From contig CM037843.1 of the NCBI GenBank assembly GCA_021234535.1, positions 39,867,200 to 39,931,199 on the forward strand: DNA of 64,000 bases, read 5' to 3'. Positions 33,077 to 46,800 of the stretch are shown here, piece by piece; within the stretch, counting starts at the first letter, position 1, and each line of letters starts with the position of its first letter. A program made the position numbers and the translations under genes. This stretch comes from Stichopus chloronotus (taxonomy: Eukaryota; Echinodermata; Holothuroidea; Aspidochirotida; Stichopodidae). The notes under the pieces are model-generated. The model was given only the letters and a program-made list of their open reading frames with translations. It did not search any database and was not told the DNA's origin.

Positions 33077-34043
33077 CTATATGACTGTGCTCTGATACCT
33101 TGAACATCTACGATTTCTCTCCCATGGTACCAGATCTGAGATATGAAGTTTTGCAGAGACAGATTCCAAAGACAGAAAGCTTGTAGTCCATATGATAGTG
33201 AGACCATTTGTTACATTTTGCCAGACACTATCATAACACACAAAATGATATGATTCTGATACCCACAGTACACTCTCTCTTAACACTTCCTGTCTGTCCT
33301 GATGAATTGGGTGTTTCATCTCTTAAACATGTTCTGCATTCAAACCAGCAGTCATGAAAAGCTGAACTAAACTAAAAAAATGGTGAAATGGAGGCATAAT
33401 AACTCTTCTTATGGAAGCTGGAGAAGAGTTTACACCGAAGGTCATAGCCTGTAACCAACTAGCAGACCATTGTACTGAAAAGAAAAAAAAATCACTTAAT
33501 AATTAAAATATGTTGAAACAAAACATGAGTAGTAACAATGAAAGTATAACGATGAACAGGCAGTGATATAGTTCATATAATAATGGTCTTGATGATGAGC
33601 TATGCACTTTAACATCTTATGTATACTCTCTGTAACAGCAGAGTAGAAAAAAAAAGTTTGATCGGACACTCTCCCTGTTTCACCGTACCATCGTCCATAC
33701 AAATAGCTAATATATACGTTTTAAAGATTTGTACTACAGCAGCAATGACTGGGCAGTGAAATCTGTGACGAATGGAATGACTACTACAGGCTACAACAGG
33801 TGTACCTTAAAGAGCATGATATACATGACTAATGTAGTAACAACTTAACTTAAAATGCACCATTATCATTGGGATGAAAGCAAGAACTAGTAAGACTTGC
33901 CCATTTAACAAACGACAGTGACGGTGAACAGCAGTGACTTTTACTTCAGAAAGCTCAAAGTGTTGGCAAAACAATGTGAAGATTTCATTCATATATTCAA
34001 TTACAAAATGACATTCATTCATCATTCATCGTCCATTTGTTCT
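33077..34043 (-). other. SPRED 3' UTR, proximal part
   Basis: Sequence immediately downstream of the SPRED stop codon (TGA complementing 34044-34046). AT-rich, without a supported ORF. I see no AATAAA placed well enough to mark the end here. Confidence 0.45.
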
Positions 34044-34859
34044 TCAGGTTGATTTGTGCCTGCCTCCACAACAACCACAGAGCTTCCCACACCAATGGCA
34101 ACCTCTTAGAGGGATATAGCACCAGAGACATGGCACCAACACAGATAACATGGCTAAGCCTGTCCACCTTTTCAAAAAGTGATTGTCACTGCAACTGCAA
34201 CTGCATGGGTCAACATAGTCTGCATCTACATCATTCACACAATGGTAGATCAAGCCTTGTGCACATGAAATACAAGTTACTTTTCCAATGAATGCTAGTA
34301 ATTCATCAGGGGCATCTGGGCACCTTCCCCTCATGTTGTTATCGGGATCGAACTTTTGTCCGCAATGTATACACCGCACCGGTTCTGGCTTGAATGGTAA
34401 CTTTAGCGGTGGTGACGACGGTGGCTGGGTGGATATGACTTTAGGACCTCGCATCTTCTTCAGATCATCTTCCCCTTTGTAACTCTCGGACTGTGGTGTA
34501 TATGGATAAATGTACTCATGAATACTTTGTGGCTTTTTTACAAGTTTCACATACGAGTCCTTCGTAGGCTCTGGGTGACTGACTCTCCTCGACTGCCAGT
34601 CTGAATGAATTTTAATCCAAACATTCTCATCAGCAGGCCTTTCTTTTGGTTTCTTATCTACACTTCTTGGTTGTTTCAAGTCTGGCAGATAGATAACTTT
34701 ATGTAAATGTTGATGATTATTTGGATGAGGGTATCTGTCTCTGCCATAAGAGTTTGAAATAATTAAGTCGCGTACTTTGGTATCATCCTTAGGTGATGGA
34801 ACGAGTACACATGGGTGAGTATTCTTGTAATCGTGAATGGCAGGCAGGAGTGGATCATG
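34044..34859 (-). CDS. SPRED: SPRED last exon: KBD-like region and SPR domain
   Basis: The exon starts after TTTCTACAACAG (acceptor complementing 34860-34871) in phase 0 and runs 271 codons to TGA at 34044-34046. Exon residues about 30-55 contain [18 protein letters not shown], which resembles the core of the c-Kit-binding domain but is clearly diverged. From exon residue 163 the Cys-rich SPR domain follows: [28 protein letters not shown], then a hydrophobic [17 protein letters not shown] and the ending GKLCGCCGG. These cysteines are palmitoylation and zinc-binding candidates that hold the protein at membranes. Pro-rich [10 protein letters not shown] precedes SPR. No methionine is needed at the 5' end because the frame is open through the splice acceptor. 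Confidence 0.96.
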   Translation of the reverse strand, partial: HDPLLPAIHDYKNTHPCVLVPSPKDDTKVRDLIISNSYGRDRYPHPNNHQHLHKVIYLPDLKQPRSVDKKPKERPADENVWIKIHSDWQSRRVSHPEPTKDSYVKLVKKPQSIHEYIYPYTPQSESYKGEDDLKKMRGPKVISTQPPSSPPLKLPFKPEPVRCIHCGQKFDPDNNMRGRCPDAPDELLAFIGKVTCISCAQGLIYHCVNDVDADYVDPCSCSCSDNHFLKRWTGLAMLSVLVPCLWCYIPLRGCHWCGKLCGCCGGRHKST

Positions 34860-37800
34860 CTGTTGTAGAAAGATAAAGAGAAATGTTTACAGTGTAAGAG
34901 GGTACCGGCACTTTTAAAACCAATTTCTTGTCAATGTTGTATTAAACATACACAAAGATATTACTCCTTTTCGGGGAAAGTACACTTGCAAAGGTTCAAG
35001 AGAGCGGCAGCGGTTGGAGGGTTCATTCATGTTGACAACTTGACATATCTATTAATTGAGCTTAAGATTCCATGACGGTTTTGCCATAAAAAATAATTTT
35101 TGAAGAAAATGAGCTACATCAAATAATTTTTAAGCCGACTGATTGTATACTGGTCATCCTTTTGGTGTATTCAAATAAGTAGAAGAAGGGGGGAAAAAAG
35201 CAAATTTAGTTACAACATTAGAAAAGTGAATAAAAAAAACAGTTTTCCAATTATCAGTTAAGTTGACACCAATTAAAATATTGTTTAACTGAAAGGCAAG
35301 GTTCTAAATATACTCACTGGGTATACTTCAGATTCCTCAACATCATCATCAGGGTTCACTGATGAATCACTGGAAGAACAACCTAAAAAAGAAAGGAAAA
35401 GAAAATCCAAAACCATTAGCAAATAATTTTAAAAAAACTTAACAACTTTGAGAATGATTAAGTGCTTTGTGTCATAACTTAAATTTGGAGTTTTTTAAAT
35501 AAGGAACATCACTGACATAAAATCCATGTTTTGAATGGAAAGGTTTGCACAATCCCGCCAAATCCAGAGGCAGAAATTTGAGCATGCAACACTACAGGTA
35601 TTAATTTTAAATGGGGGCGCTATTTCACATTAGAGATTGAGGTGACACTGGGGCATTGTCTAAAGCTGCTAGGCAGGTTTGTAGGCAGAAGGAGTTCAAA
35701 GAGGTGAATTCCTCATATGGACACAGGTGAGTTCAGCGCAAGGTTAACTTCAAATTTATCACCCCTGTTATTTTTTTTGTTTTGTTTCAACTTTTATGGC
35801 TGCATCAATTGACAGACATATTATGAAGTGTTAACAGGATGGAAACTATAACTTCTAAGCAACATGGCAGACTGTGTAAGATTCTTGAGGGGAAAATAAT
35901 ATCACACACCATTGTCATGAGCATTAGAGAATGTTTAATGATGTTCATTTTCAATACAGGCAAAGCATCCATCTCCCTTTAACAGCAAAGCCAAAACAAA
36001 AAAGATCACCAGTTAGTTTGTTGGTAGACTATCAGTAGCTTCCCTTTTTCACATTGACATGTACTTCCAGCAAAGCCTAAATATCAGCACAAGGTCTTGG
36101 GTACTGTAACCATGGAGCTAACCTGCCATGCACTTTGGTAGTATTTCTGTCATCAAGTTTTTAGAGGTTAGACTGAAAAGAGGCTAATGAGGCAAGGATG
36201 TGGTTTTCCTAGTTAGGAACAATTTACATGGGATTATGTCTCATTACCTGCTGATCAAATAATGACAGATTTATAGGGTTGCTGGTAAAAAGGGAACAAA
36301 CAGCTTTGATACAGGATCATAACCTATACAACAAACAGTACAAGGGGAAGGAATCCGGTGTTTTCCCCTTCATTCTTTCATTTGAAAAGCTCCAGCTTTT
36401 GACTGGTTTCCCGGATCACAAGCTAACATCTGAAATTTGAATTGGCATATTCGTAACCACTGTGTATGTCAAATGTATATAATTACGACATGATGTTTGA
36501 ACCAAAGAAAAACGCTACTCATAATTCACAGGTGTGGATATTAACAAGTGAAATTTGTGAAGAACTAATGATACACAAGACTTTTGACTTTAAAAGGACT
36601 TAACAGGCATTCTTCCTACATTGACTTTTTAACAGGTATTCTTCCTACATCAAGGTGGTTGAGGGTCCATTTCAAGTTTTAATATATGACCAAAAAACTC
36701 AACAAAGAATAAATTAGATTTCAGAAGGGGATGTTGGTGCAAGTCTGAATATTGCCAGTGAAGCGATGTTTATAATCCTGCACATAATAAGTAGAAAGTG
36801 CTTCTATAGTGTAAATGATACTGAATGTACTTCTTCCAAATAAACAGAAGGACAGGACAATCATGATGACAAATTGGGAGGGCAACCAATGTTCTGAGGC
36901 AGGCACAATAAGGGGGGGGGGGGGTAATCTAGAATGATACATACATTCCAATGACTTCTTAACTGACATAAAATTCCACAAACAAAAAGGATTTTCCTCA
37001 TAATCTCCTCAAAATCCAGCAAGCAACGAGTTTATTCCAAGTTTTCCCCCACTCCTGCGCTCCATTAACCAGAATCACAAACTGAACCTTCCTGACAGAC
37101 AGAAACAAACTCTCTGTTTAAAAAGGAAAGGATGTGCAAACTGACAAGGTAATGCAAAAAAGTGGAAGCATTTCGTGTAACAAGCGGACAGGCAAGGATG
37201 ACATCACTTCCTGTTCCGACACCATTAAGTATTTCCGTGTGGATGTCCTGCTGGAAATAGGAAGTTCCTATCTTTGGTTATATTGGAATCCCAGATAAAA
37301 ATCCAGGGAAGAGATGAATTAGAGATTTATCAATTATCTATCAACAGAGGCTACTGAGGCTAACATGGCACATCAAAGAACAAGAAGGTGCTTATAGTTA
37401 CAGTGACTGCCAATCACAGAATCTTTTATGATGGTCCCAATCAGAAGTGTCAGTTTCCCTTCAAAAGCTGTTCCACAATAGCAGGTGTACACACACACTC
37501 TGATTGCAAGCCTTTGTCTCTGGTACCTACAGCAGCTTGGACTTGGAGTGCAATATAGTATTGGTGATGATAAAAAAAAAGTTAAAATATGAAATCTAGT
37601 AATCTACCAGATGCAATCAGGCATGCAGTAAACATATCTAATTAATCTGCAATCCTTAATAGTGCATCAATTATCTGCCTAGATATGAAAACTACTACAT
37701 TATGCATGTTCCACACACTCTGAGCATATTGCTGAGAAAGTTTTAAAGATAAAACACACCTTAAAAGCAGTTGAATACACTGTTTCCCTTCAACTCACAG

Positions 37801-40800
37801 GTGCATTAGTGAGGCAAGGGGTAAGTATATATCTACGATATGAATGTGAGTATTTACAAACATCTGTACTTATGTCTTTAATGTACCTTTAATGTGAATA
37901 ATTTAGACATCATGATGCTACTGTACACTACTATGATTCAAAGCGCCAAACCCTGCAGCTCACTGTTGTGGGTATTCGCAAGTGACTATACTTACCCCTT
38001 CACTAACAACTAAATGCATTGCTTACTAAACTTGACTTTGCATGTACTAGTATTTGAGCTGACTATCTGCGAGCAGTATCGCAATCAGCCAATGACAGTG
38101 TTATCCGTAAGATATCGTTATCGGCACACTGATGGTCTTCTCCAATAACAGCAACAGAAAAGAAGCATTCCATCATTTCCCTGTTCACGGTGCTGGGCTG
38201 CACAAGATTGCATAACTCTCATCAGGGAGTTGCTATTTGACTGCTCTCATGCAGTACAGTGGTCTTGCACAAGTTCATGTTACCAACTCCTACAGTACAT
38301 CTAGACCATCCCGTTCAGAGTTTAAAAAAAAAAAAAAAACAGCCTGAAGCTACAATCTTGGACAAAATTGTTGGGACACTTTGTAGTATGTTGCAAATAT
38401 AATACTGACTTTTAGGTGAGAGGATAACATGAAACCCCGTGCCCCTTTCCAATGTTGCGCTATAGAAGTGAATGTACCCTTTGAACAGCAATCCTATGGC
38501 CAACATTGAACGGGGGCACGGGGTGTCCCCAAGGTATTTTGTCCAAGATTGTAGCACAGGATTCTAGCACAGGATTTGCTGGCACAATGTTGCTGAGCAA
38601 CTCCTGTGGTAGAGTCATGTGTGGAAGGAATCATGTGCTGAATGAATGTTGTGCTGGAATCATGTCCTGGCTTCAGACTGGTCTATAAACCAGAGATTCT
38701 AAAGTGCCAAAAACATGGGGCATCATGGAACCTTTTCTATACACAGTGCTGCAAAAGCATAATGAAACCGTCCTACACTTCAGCATGAAAATGTTTGATC
38801 AGTGAAATTGCTTCAAACCTTGAATGTTCCACAAAGTGGTACACATGTCATGAAAACCAAACTACATTACATACATTTTTAGTGAAAATGTACAAGAGCA
38901 TCTTGCGAACAAACAAATCGAAAAAAGTGTGAGGCCTTACAAAACTTACACAATAATCCTATCCTAAATGGTGAGATGGCTAGCAAATAGCATATTAACC
39001 TCCTTGGTAATCATGATTGCATATTTCATCCATCAGAGAAAACTAACAGCCTACTACTTGTAAGTTACGAAGTTCGATGTTGCTTAAGAATCCAAGCGGC
39101 TTAAATTATTTTTATTCAAGGTTTGAATTCACACAAGAATGACTTTGTTGAGGGTTGTGATAAACCATAGAGATATGTTATGTGTGAAGACTTGGTCTAT
39201 GTTACAGTACGCAACACACTTAACTCTCCTTGTATTTCAATTCTAAACAGTACGTCATTCATGAAGTGAATACAACAAACAATAGTTTTTTTATTGTACT
39301 CGGTATCCGGCCGATATTAATTTTGACTTATCTATAATTCGCAAGTTCCGATTTCACCATTATCAGCTAATCACTACAGGTAACTAAACTGAAGTTGGAT
39401 CACCGTGCCCTATATCTTCACGATCACCCTCATTAAGCTTTCATTTAGGCTAGGTTTTGCTTAAAACCACCTAACCAGAAGTCTTGAAATTAGTGACTTG
39501 CATGCAGTGACTTTTTGTCACAGTAAACAGAAACATTTCAAGCAAAAATTTCCCAAACTTTCTTTAACCTTAAATATGAACTGAAGATTTCACACAGCAT
39601 GGATTTATGGGGGCCTGTTCAAGTTCAAGTTACTCTTCTTTGGTAAAACACTGAAATTATCACATCCTTTTCCTCCTAATGATACTTCCAATCAATTACG
39701 GAGATCTACTCATGAAGGACTGCCTAAGTGTGGCCTACATATTAGACATCCAACTATAAATGAGAGAGTGAGAAGGGGGCATTAGACTATGATGAAAGGA
39801 TGCAGACCTGGGATGGTTGTAACTTCTAGGAGAGATTAAAGGTAGTACACAGTCTGTTTACGATATGAATTCAAAGGTTACAAGTCATCACTACTGCAGT
39901 ATGGTACGTGGGGGTGCAACGTTGTGTGGAGACAGGTAACTAAGGAGATTTTAAATTCTTGAAATAGCATTCATACAATTAAATTTTGACATTTGTAGCA
40001 CTTTGTTGCCCTTCATCATATGGTAATGGTATGAGAAAGTGTTGAAATAATTTCTCACATTAAGATGATGTACATCCAGTTTGGCCAACAGAATAACCAT
40101 ACTGGAAAGTATGGTAAACTACAATGTCATTAAAGTTCATCATATGTGGGTATGATGCAAGGGGATGCATGTACTCTTTTCTACAGGTTACAACTACAAT
40201 ACTACAAAGGTAGGAAAACAGCAGTCTCCACAACCAAAAAGGTTAAACAAGTATAGTGAACATGTGCTTCTACTTAACCAAAATAGTATGATATGGTACA
40301 GCAGGCATCCTCTCTAAGCAGTCCACAACAACAAATTCCACAGCCAACCTACATAACTTGTGGTAACAATAGGACTCAATAGCAAACTCAGACAACAAAG
40401 TGATTAGGACAAAAGGCATTAAAAAACCAACCAAGAAAACCCCAAATTCCTAAACTGTTTGGAACCATGGGCTATTATTGGAACAACCCACCTAGACAAA
40501 AGTCTATGTGTGACAAAAATTGCCAAGAGAGTAACCAAAATGCTTACTGTGTAGCCTTTAGCTCTCACCAGTGGCTGTTTAAACTTGGAATCCTAGTTCT
40601 TTTCAATCCAATTACTGGGGATGACTTTATGAGGAAAATCTGAACTTTTACTGGGCCACATGCCACAAACTTAAGTGAATCAATTTAGCACTGATTTGAC
40701 TTCTCCATACAAAGGGTCATTACTGGAGGGAACTGACCTACTGGTCTTTCCAGTAAGGACACTATACTTGACTACCCATCTGGACACCACCTACAAGAAA

Positions 40801-43800
40801 AATTCAAAAGGTGAAGAGAGATACATCAGAAAAAGCATGCAGAATATGAAGAGAGCTTGCTGACAGATAAAATACATACATCTGCTTTTCAGTCGTGCTA
40901 CTTGCCTATAGCAAACCATAACACTAGTTACTACATGACCACAGAACTTTCCTGGCTTACGGTATGCCTAGTTTCAACCTGCTTCAGCTGGGTTGAACAG
41001 TTGCATACAGTGCTCATGTATACACTGTACTGGTGTTGTATGATGGTGTATCCGTTAACATCTTCACAGACAGCTACATAATTCTGACAAAGAATTTGAC
41101 TTTTTCCTGGATAAAATACTTATTGGGATATTTCAAAGGTAAAAACTTTACCGAACCCACATTTTAGTGGTACTGGGTAAAGTTGCAGTAGGCTTAGATG
41201 TAAAATGTTGGATACCAAATTGCATAACTGTGCAAATCTTTGAATACTACATACAGCACATTAAGTAAGCATCCTCAAAGCTTATATGTTCAATGTGAGG
41301 ACAGGGAACTGTTACTCTGAGTAACAGCTCAGAGTAACAGCTCCCTGATGGCAGGTGTGGGTGAAAGGGTGTGTGTGTGCACATTGTAAAAAAGTGACTC
41401 ATACACATGCTACATAAAGGAAAAGTAATTCTCTCAGAAGTCAGCCTTGACCATCAAGCTAATCACCCTTAAGCAAACTTCAGAGTATGTAAAGAATCAA
41501 AGTCCAGAAGGATCTTATTTATTACCACCAATTGTCAACACATAGATTTCCACCTTTAGGAAGTATTTACGTAGGGGTCAATCATCGATGAACTATGGTC
41601 CTCAGCTAGACCACAGGAAACCCACAAAACCCACGTAACAAATAGAGCCTTTGAATCTGTCCACTGACAAATGAAGTATACCACAAAAGCCAGTGGCTTG
41701 TTAGGTTAAGTGGCTAACTCAAACATAGTAATGTCTGAAGGATATAGGGTACTTAATAAGACAGTGGTGTAGTTGTAAGAAATAAGGACATAATGAAACT
41801 GGTCAGGACTGAAGCAAAGAAAAACTTAAATAATGGATGTGTGATAATGGGACAAAGGATTAGTTGTTTATCCAGACTGAATGTCTCACTGTGGCATTTA
41901 TCACAGCATGCTACTTTGTCCATTCACAGTATTCTTTGAGGCAAAATAAGCAGATTAATATACTGCTTTCAACAATTTCCGACTGTTCTCTGTTCTACAA
42001 GGATCCTTTATGTGGCAAGCCTATGTATTTAACACAGCATTAAGAATAATTTGGTACATATCTGCTGTCCCTGTGAACATGAAGTGTTCAACTGTGGAAA
42101 CAAATTGATCAAGAATAACATCTATTTAATGCATCCAACTTCTACAAAATGACATTAATCCCTGTTTAGTCCAAGATCCTATTTATTCAAAACCTGTGAA
42201 AATCACATTGCCATGTGGTGTAACGAAAGCAGTCAATGAATGAGATGAAAGTACTACACATGATAAATTACCAGGTACATGTAAAGTTATGAGTAAATGT
42301 CATTCCAGAAATAGGTTACAAGATAGAGACTTTCCTTTCAGTATTGAGCAAGCAAATTAAACACACACTCACTATGCAGTCCTATACAGACCACAACTTT
42401 CAATCCCCTAAGCCTTGTAGCGACATTAAGGTGTTGCAGTGTTTGGAAATCACACTCATCACCCACACTTTGTGATCAACCAAGTCTATCCTTCCATGGG
42501 TAAGTAGTTTTTAACCACACAAATCACGATAAAATGATGTGGCTGAAGGCAGGACATGTTTGAACTTGCCTTGCTGAGATATATACATAGGGGCTAGTCA
42601 AATACGTACAGATAACCAGTTTTATTGGCATTCACTGCAAAAGTCCATGCTGCTGTTTGATAGAGTCATTTATATCATATACATTACTATTATTCAGACA
42701 GACAACAAAACATACTAAGTTAGGTTTATTTAGGTAACATCTTTTGCTTAAAACAATTACATAACAAAAGATCTTTTCCTCTAATTCTTGTATATCATTC
42801 ACTTTTGCAGCTGCTAGTTTAGTAAATGAACTAACCATCAGAAACATAACAATAAATTCAAAACAGGAACAGGCTACAAACTTGAGTTTGTGATTCCCCA
42901 CAACTCACTGGTGTGGGTATTCATGAGTGACTATACTTACCCACTTGCCTCACTAATGCATACTTTTAGCCTTGCTCTAAATGTCCTCGAAATCAATTCT
43001 AGCACGGCCCCCTAAGGTATACCTGGCCCTCCATTGTCTTTTGTTTGAGTTGTCTACAACATGTGATTCTGTCCTCTTGTGTTTTGCCTCTTGCAAAGGC
43101 TTTCATAACCTCAAAACCTTGAGTTTCTGATTCACAAATTTGTATTGATGATGCCTAGTCTAGTTGTCTTCATACTTTGAAACAGAATCAGTTCAATCAC
43201 AGGACAATAACTAAAAGCTGTAATACTGTGGTATCAACTTTCAAAGAATGTGAAAGCAAAAAATCAAATCGTCCATTAGCTTTCAATGGATTCGTGGAAA
43301 TTTTTTCCAAGCAGGCGGTATACATTTCTAATCTGACAGGTTAAAAGTTGTCCAAGAAGGTGTTTGCAGCAGCACACAACTAGGGTCAAATTGCAAAACA
43401 ATTAACCATGTCCCTGGGCTTGATCAGTCAAACAGATCCATGTGCTTTCCTGTAAAACTGTTGCAAATAGGATGATAAATCAACCTCACAGCAACAGCCT
43501 GTTAAGACAAGAACTGTACAATTCACTTTTATTCAAATCAGTTCAATGTGATTCACAGTGTGATCATATTTTGTAAACACCTAGCTGAATCCTTCCAATT
43601 TTGTTGTTTGCTCATCCAATTGATAGTTTGGGTGCCAGTTTCCACCTCGCTCCATTGATGGTAGAAATATCATAACATTGACCATCTCTGAAAATGTGAC
43701 ACATGTCAAATTCAACTCGGAGTATAATGATTTGAAAGAAAAGTTTATTTTAATAGACATATTCTCAATTTGTTGGTAATATCTGCTTTAAGGACAAAAC

Positions 43801-46800
43801 TCCAGTGACAAAATTCAACTTGCAGTGCTATGTAAAAACCAAAAGAAAAGTGTACTCTGCAGTGTGCTGTAGCTGTACAGTACCATGTTCTTCTTACAGC
43901 ATTTCTGTTGACCAAAATGGGTTGGCAATGTACCAGGAGTTATAAATCCACAGGTACCATGTTTGAAGCACTTCACAACAATAAGTACTGTTAATCATGC
44001 TAAAACTTTTCTTCTTTTCACATGGGATTGTATGACAAGACCTTAAATGTTGAAGGTGCTACTACAGACTAGGTGTGTGAAGACTGGTAATACTTGCTTC
44101 GAATATCCCTTGCAAGCATACATGACTTGAGACATGAATATCATCCAAAAAGGACTCTAGCTGAAGTTGGTGCCTATGATCCAAGCATCTCACATCTCAG
44201 AGACACTCAACATTTCTTATGGACAGACAAATTCTTCCATGATAAACTTGTGGTTCAGACTTGAAACCAAATCACTGAAGTTAAAACCAAGCCAAGAGTT
44301 ACAGAACATTACAATTACATTTCACACTGAATGTAATGAAAGGTGCAATGGCTGCATGGAAACAAGATAAGTGAGGGGCCGCCTCTACAAAAAATCATAA
44401 GTAGCACAATATAAGAGTGCATAATAATAGTGCCATTCCAGCCACACAAGTGCAGCTACCCATACAATATGGCAACAGTGGAGAGTATAATATTAATTTT
44501 GCAACAATGACAGAAGGACCACATGTCACACAATTCAAACAAAGTATATGTCTATGATGTGAATGACATGTTTTCAAATGTGTTACACTGAGTTGATAAC
44601 TTCTGTACAGTACTGTCCTTTCTTCATTGGATCAGGAGGTTGTGACATCTATGCCTTGTGATTTGATGTGATATGTTGTGATTTCCACTTTCCATTCTGT
44701 CCTTCGCTCCTCTCTCACCACTCTCCCTCCCCCCCCCCCCCCCCCTTTCCTTCTCACTCGTCATCTTCCGTTCCTTTCTGAGGTTCTATCTTTAATGTTG
44801 ACTGCTATAGGACAGAGGTTACTAAGTCCTGTATGCTTCAAGCAGTATTAGTTTCAATATTTGAAACATTCCGTAGGTCAAACACCCCAGTTATTGAACA
44901 GCAGTAAATCATCTTCCTCCACAGGTGTCCATGATTTGAAAAACATTTAGGTTTTCTGCCTGGTAGGTTATCCATGTGACAGCCTACACCCTTTGGCATT
45001 ACAACAACCTGCCAAACGTAGGGAATACCTCAACTGTATCAACAAAGGGAGATATGATACCTCAGGCTTGACCAATTCTGGCCTCCTCTCAAGCAGTGAT
45101 CACTGCAGGTGAGTAATTGACAACATCCTAATCAAAATTTACATCTGGTATTGCAATAGCCAAACACCAGGTTAACAACAATACAGCAGTATCTTCAACA
45201 TACATCCATACCAGATAGTGAACGAAATCAATGAGAGTATCAGTGAATAGTGAACATTCCCAAACACAAATGAACCACCACAGATAGAGAGCCGACCATA
45301 TTCCGAAGGTGCATATCGGACTTTATCGATACCAACATGAAAGCTTTTACTCCAGGTAATAACAAATTAACAATTCAATGTTTGTGGATCCTTCACTGGG
45401 AAAACAACTCAATGAGACAAGGTTTTAAAAGGGACATTTGAAAAGCTTAGGGAGGTAATATTCATATAATTCTTAGAGAAGAGAAAAAGAAACAGGAGCA
45501 TTGTTTGATCACATGATGTTGAATGCATTTCATTTAGCACCAAATGCCTGAAAGATTGTCAAAAGTACACTCTTTCATAACATGTTTTGCATTGCTGTAT
45601 GGGATTTTGAAAAATGTCTTGCACATTAAAACCCAACAGAAAAAGTAGCATTAAACCTGAAGCTTATTTGATACCTGAACTAGACAATTTATTGCCAACT
45701 GTGTTATCATGAACTTTTGTGCACATTATCTGTTCATAACTTTGACTCAACACAAATGACTGGTGTGGATATTTTATGAAAGACTACATCTTCCACCTTG
45801 CTTACACTGAATTGTTGTTTGCTAAATGCATTCTCAAATAAAGTTCTACAACCACACCCTCTTAGCTCTAGATCGGCCCAGGTTTAGCTTTCACTATGTG
45901 ATTTACAACGCTTTGCTCTCAGAGAGGGAGTGTAAAGCGAGGTTAAGATTTAAGATGTGAACAAAGAATTACGTCAATTGAAACAGAGAATATTCTGCAA
46001 TATACTAACGATACCCTGGATCTAAACAGGTATTTCAAAACCATTCCTGGGAGTCTTTTCACCTTTATGTCCTGTTTCAAGGGTTTTTCTTATCAAAGTT
46101 AATGTTTCCTCTTACAGGAAAACCAGACCCATTACTGTTAGAGAAAATGCCATCAATTCACAGGAAGGATCCACCAATGAATTAAACTCATACATAAAGG
46201 ACATGTGTCTTTCAAATGAACAGGATGAAAACACTTTATAGTGATTGTAAAGATGTGAAGTACATGGGAAAGCTGTATTAAATAACCCAACCTACACACC
46301 ATTTACCTTGATGTTGCAACAATTGTGTGTGTAGTAAGACGTAGCACACGTGCAACCTGAGCAGTCAAAGTTCCTACTGTCTGTGACATTAGTGTTCTAG
46401 CAGGTTACAATCAACTTAAAGTAACAGTCTAGGATATCATTCAGTACCCTGGAATTATCCCAGGTAACAACGGCTACAGTAGTTATGACCCCTGTAAAGC
46501 TGTTTCAGTCATCACTATCAAGTAGTTGGACTACACTTTCACAAATTGCCAGCATGTCCTCCACAGTCCACAATGCTTGCAGCAGCAAATGGGGTAAAAG
46601 GTCCTTACAGGTTCAGATACAAAAAGGACATGAAGGGACATCAAATGCAATGACTGACATTGGTCTAGTTTGTTGCATTGGAAACCCTAGTTACTGGTCA
46701 AAGATGACAGGAGCTGGTTCGGAAATTGCTACCCACATCCAGAGTTTCACTCCTGCAACATACTGTGCGTTGTTCTTGTACCAAAATTCAGCTTGTATGA

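Noticed and set aside
34044..34679. A 211-codon SPRED reading from a TTG at 34679
   Set aside because: The frame continues upstream to the splice acceptor at 34860 and joins the linker exon, so no start is needed here.
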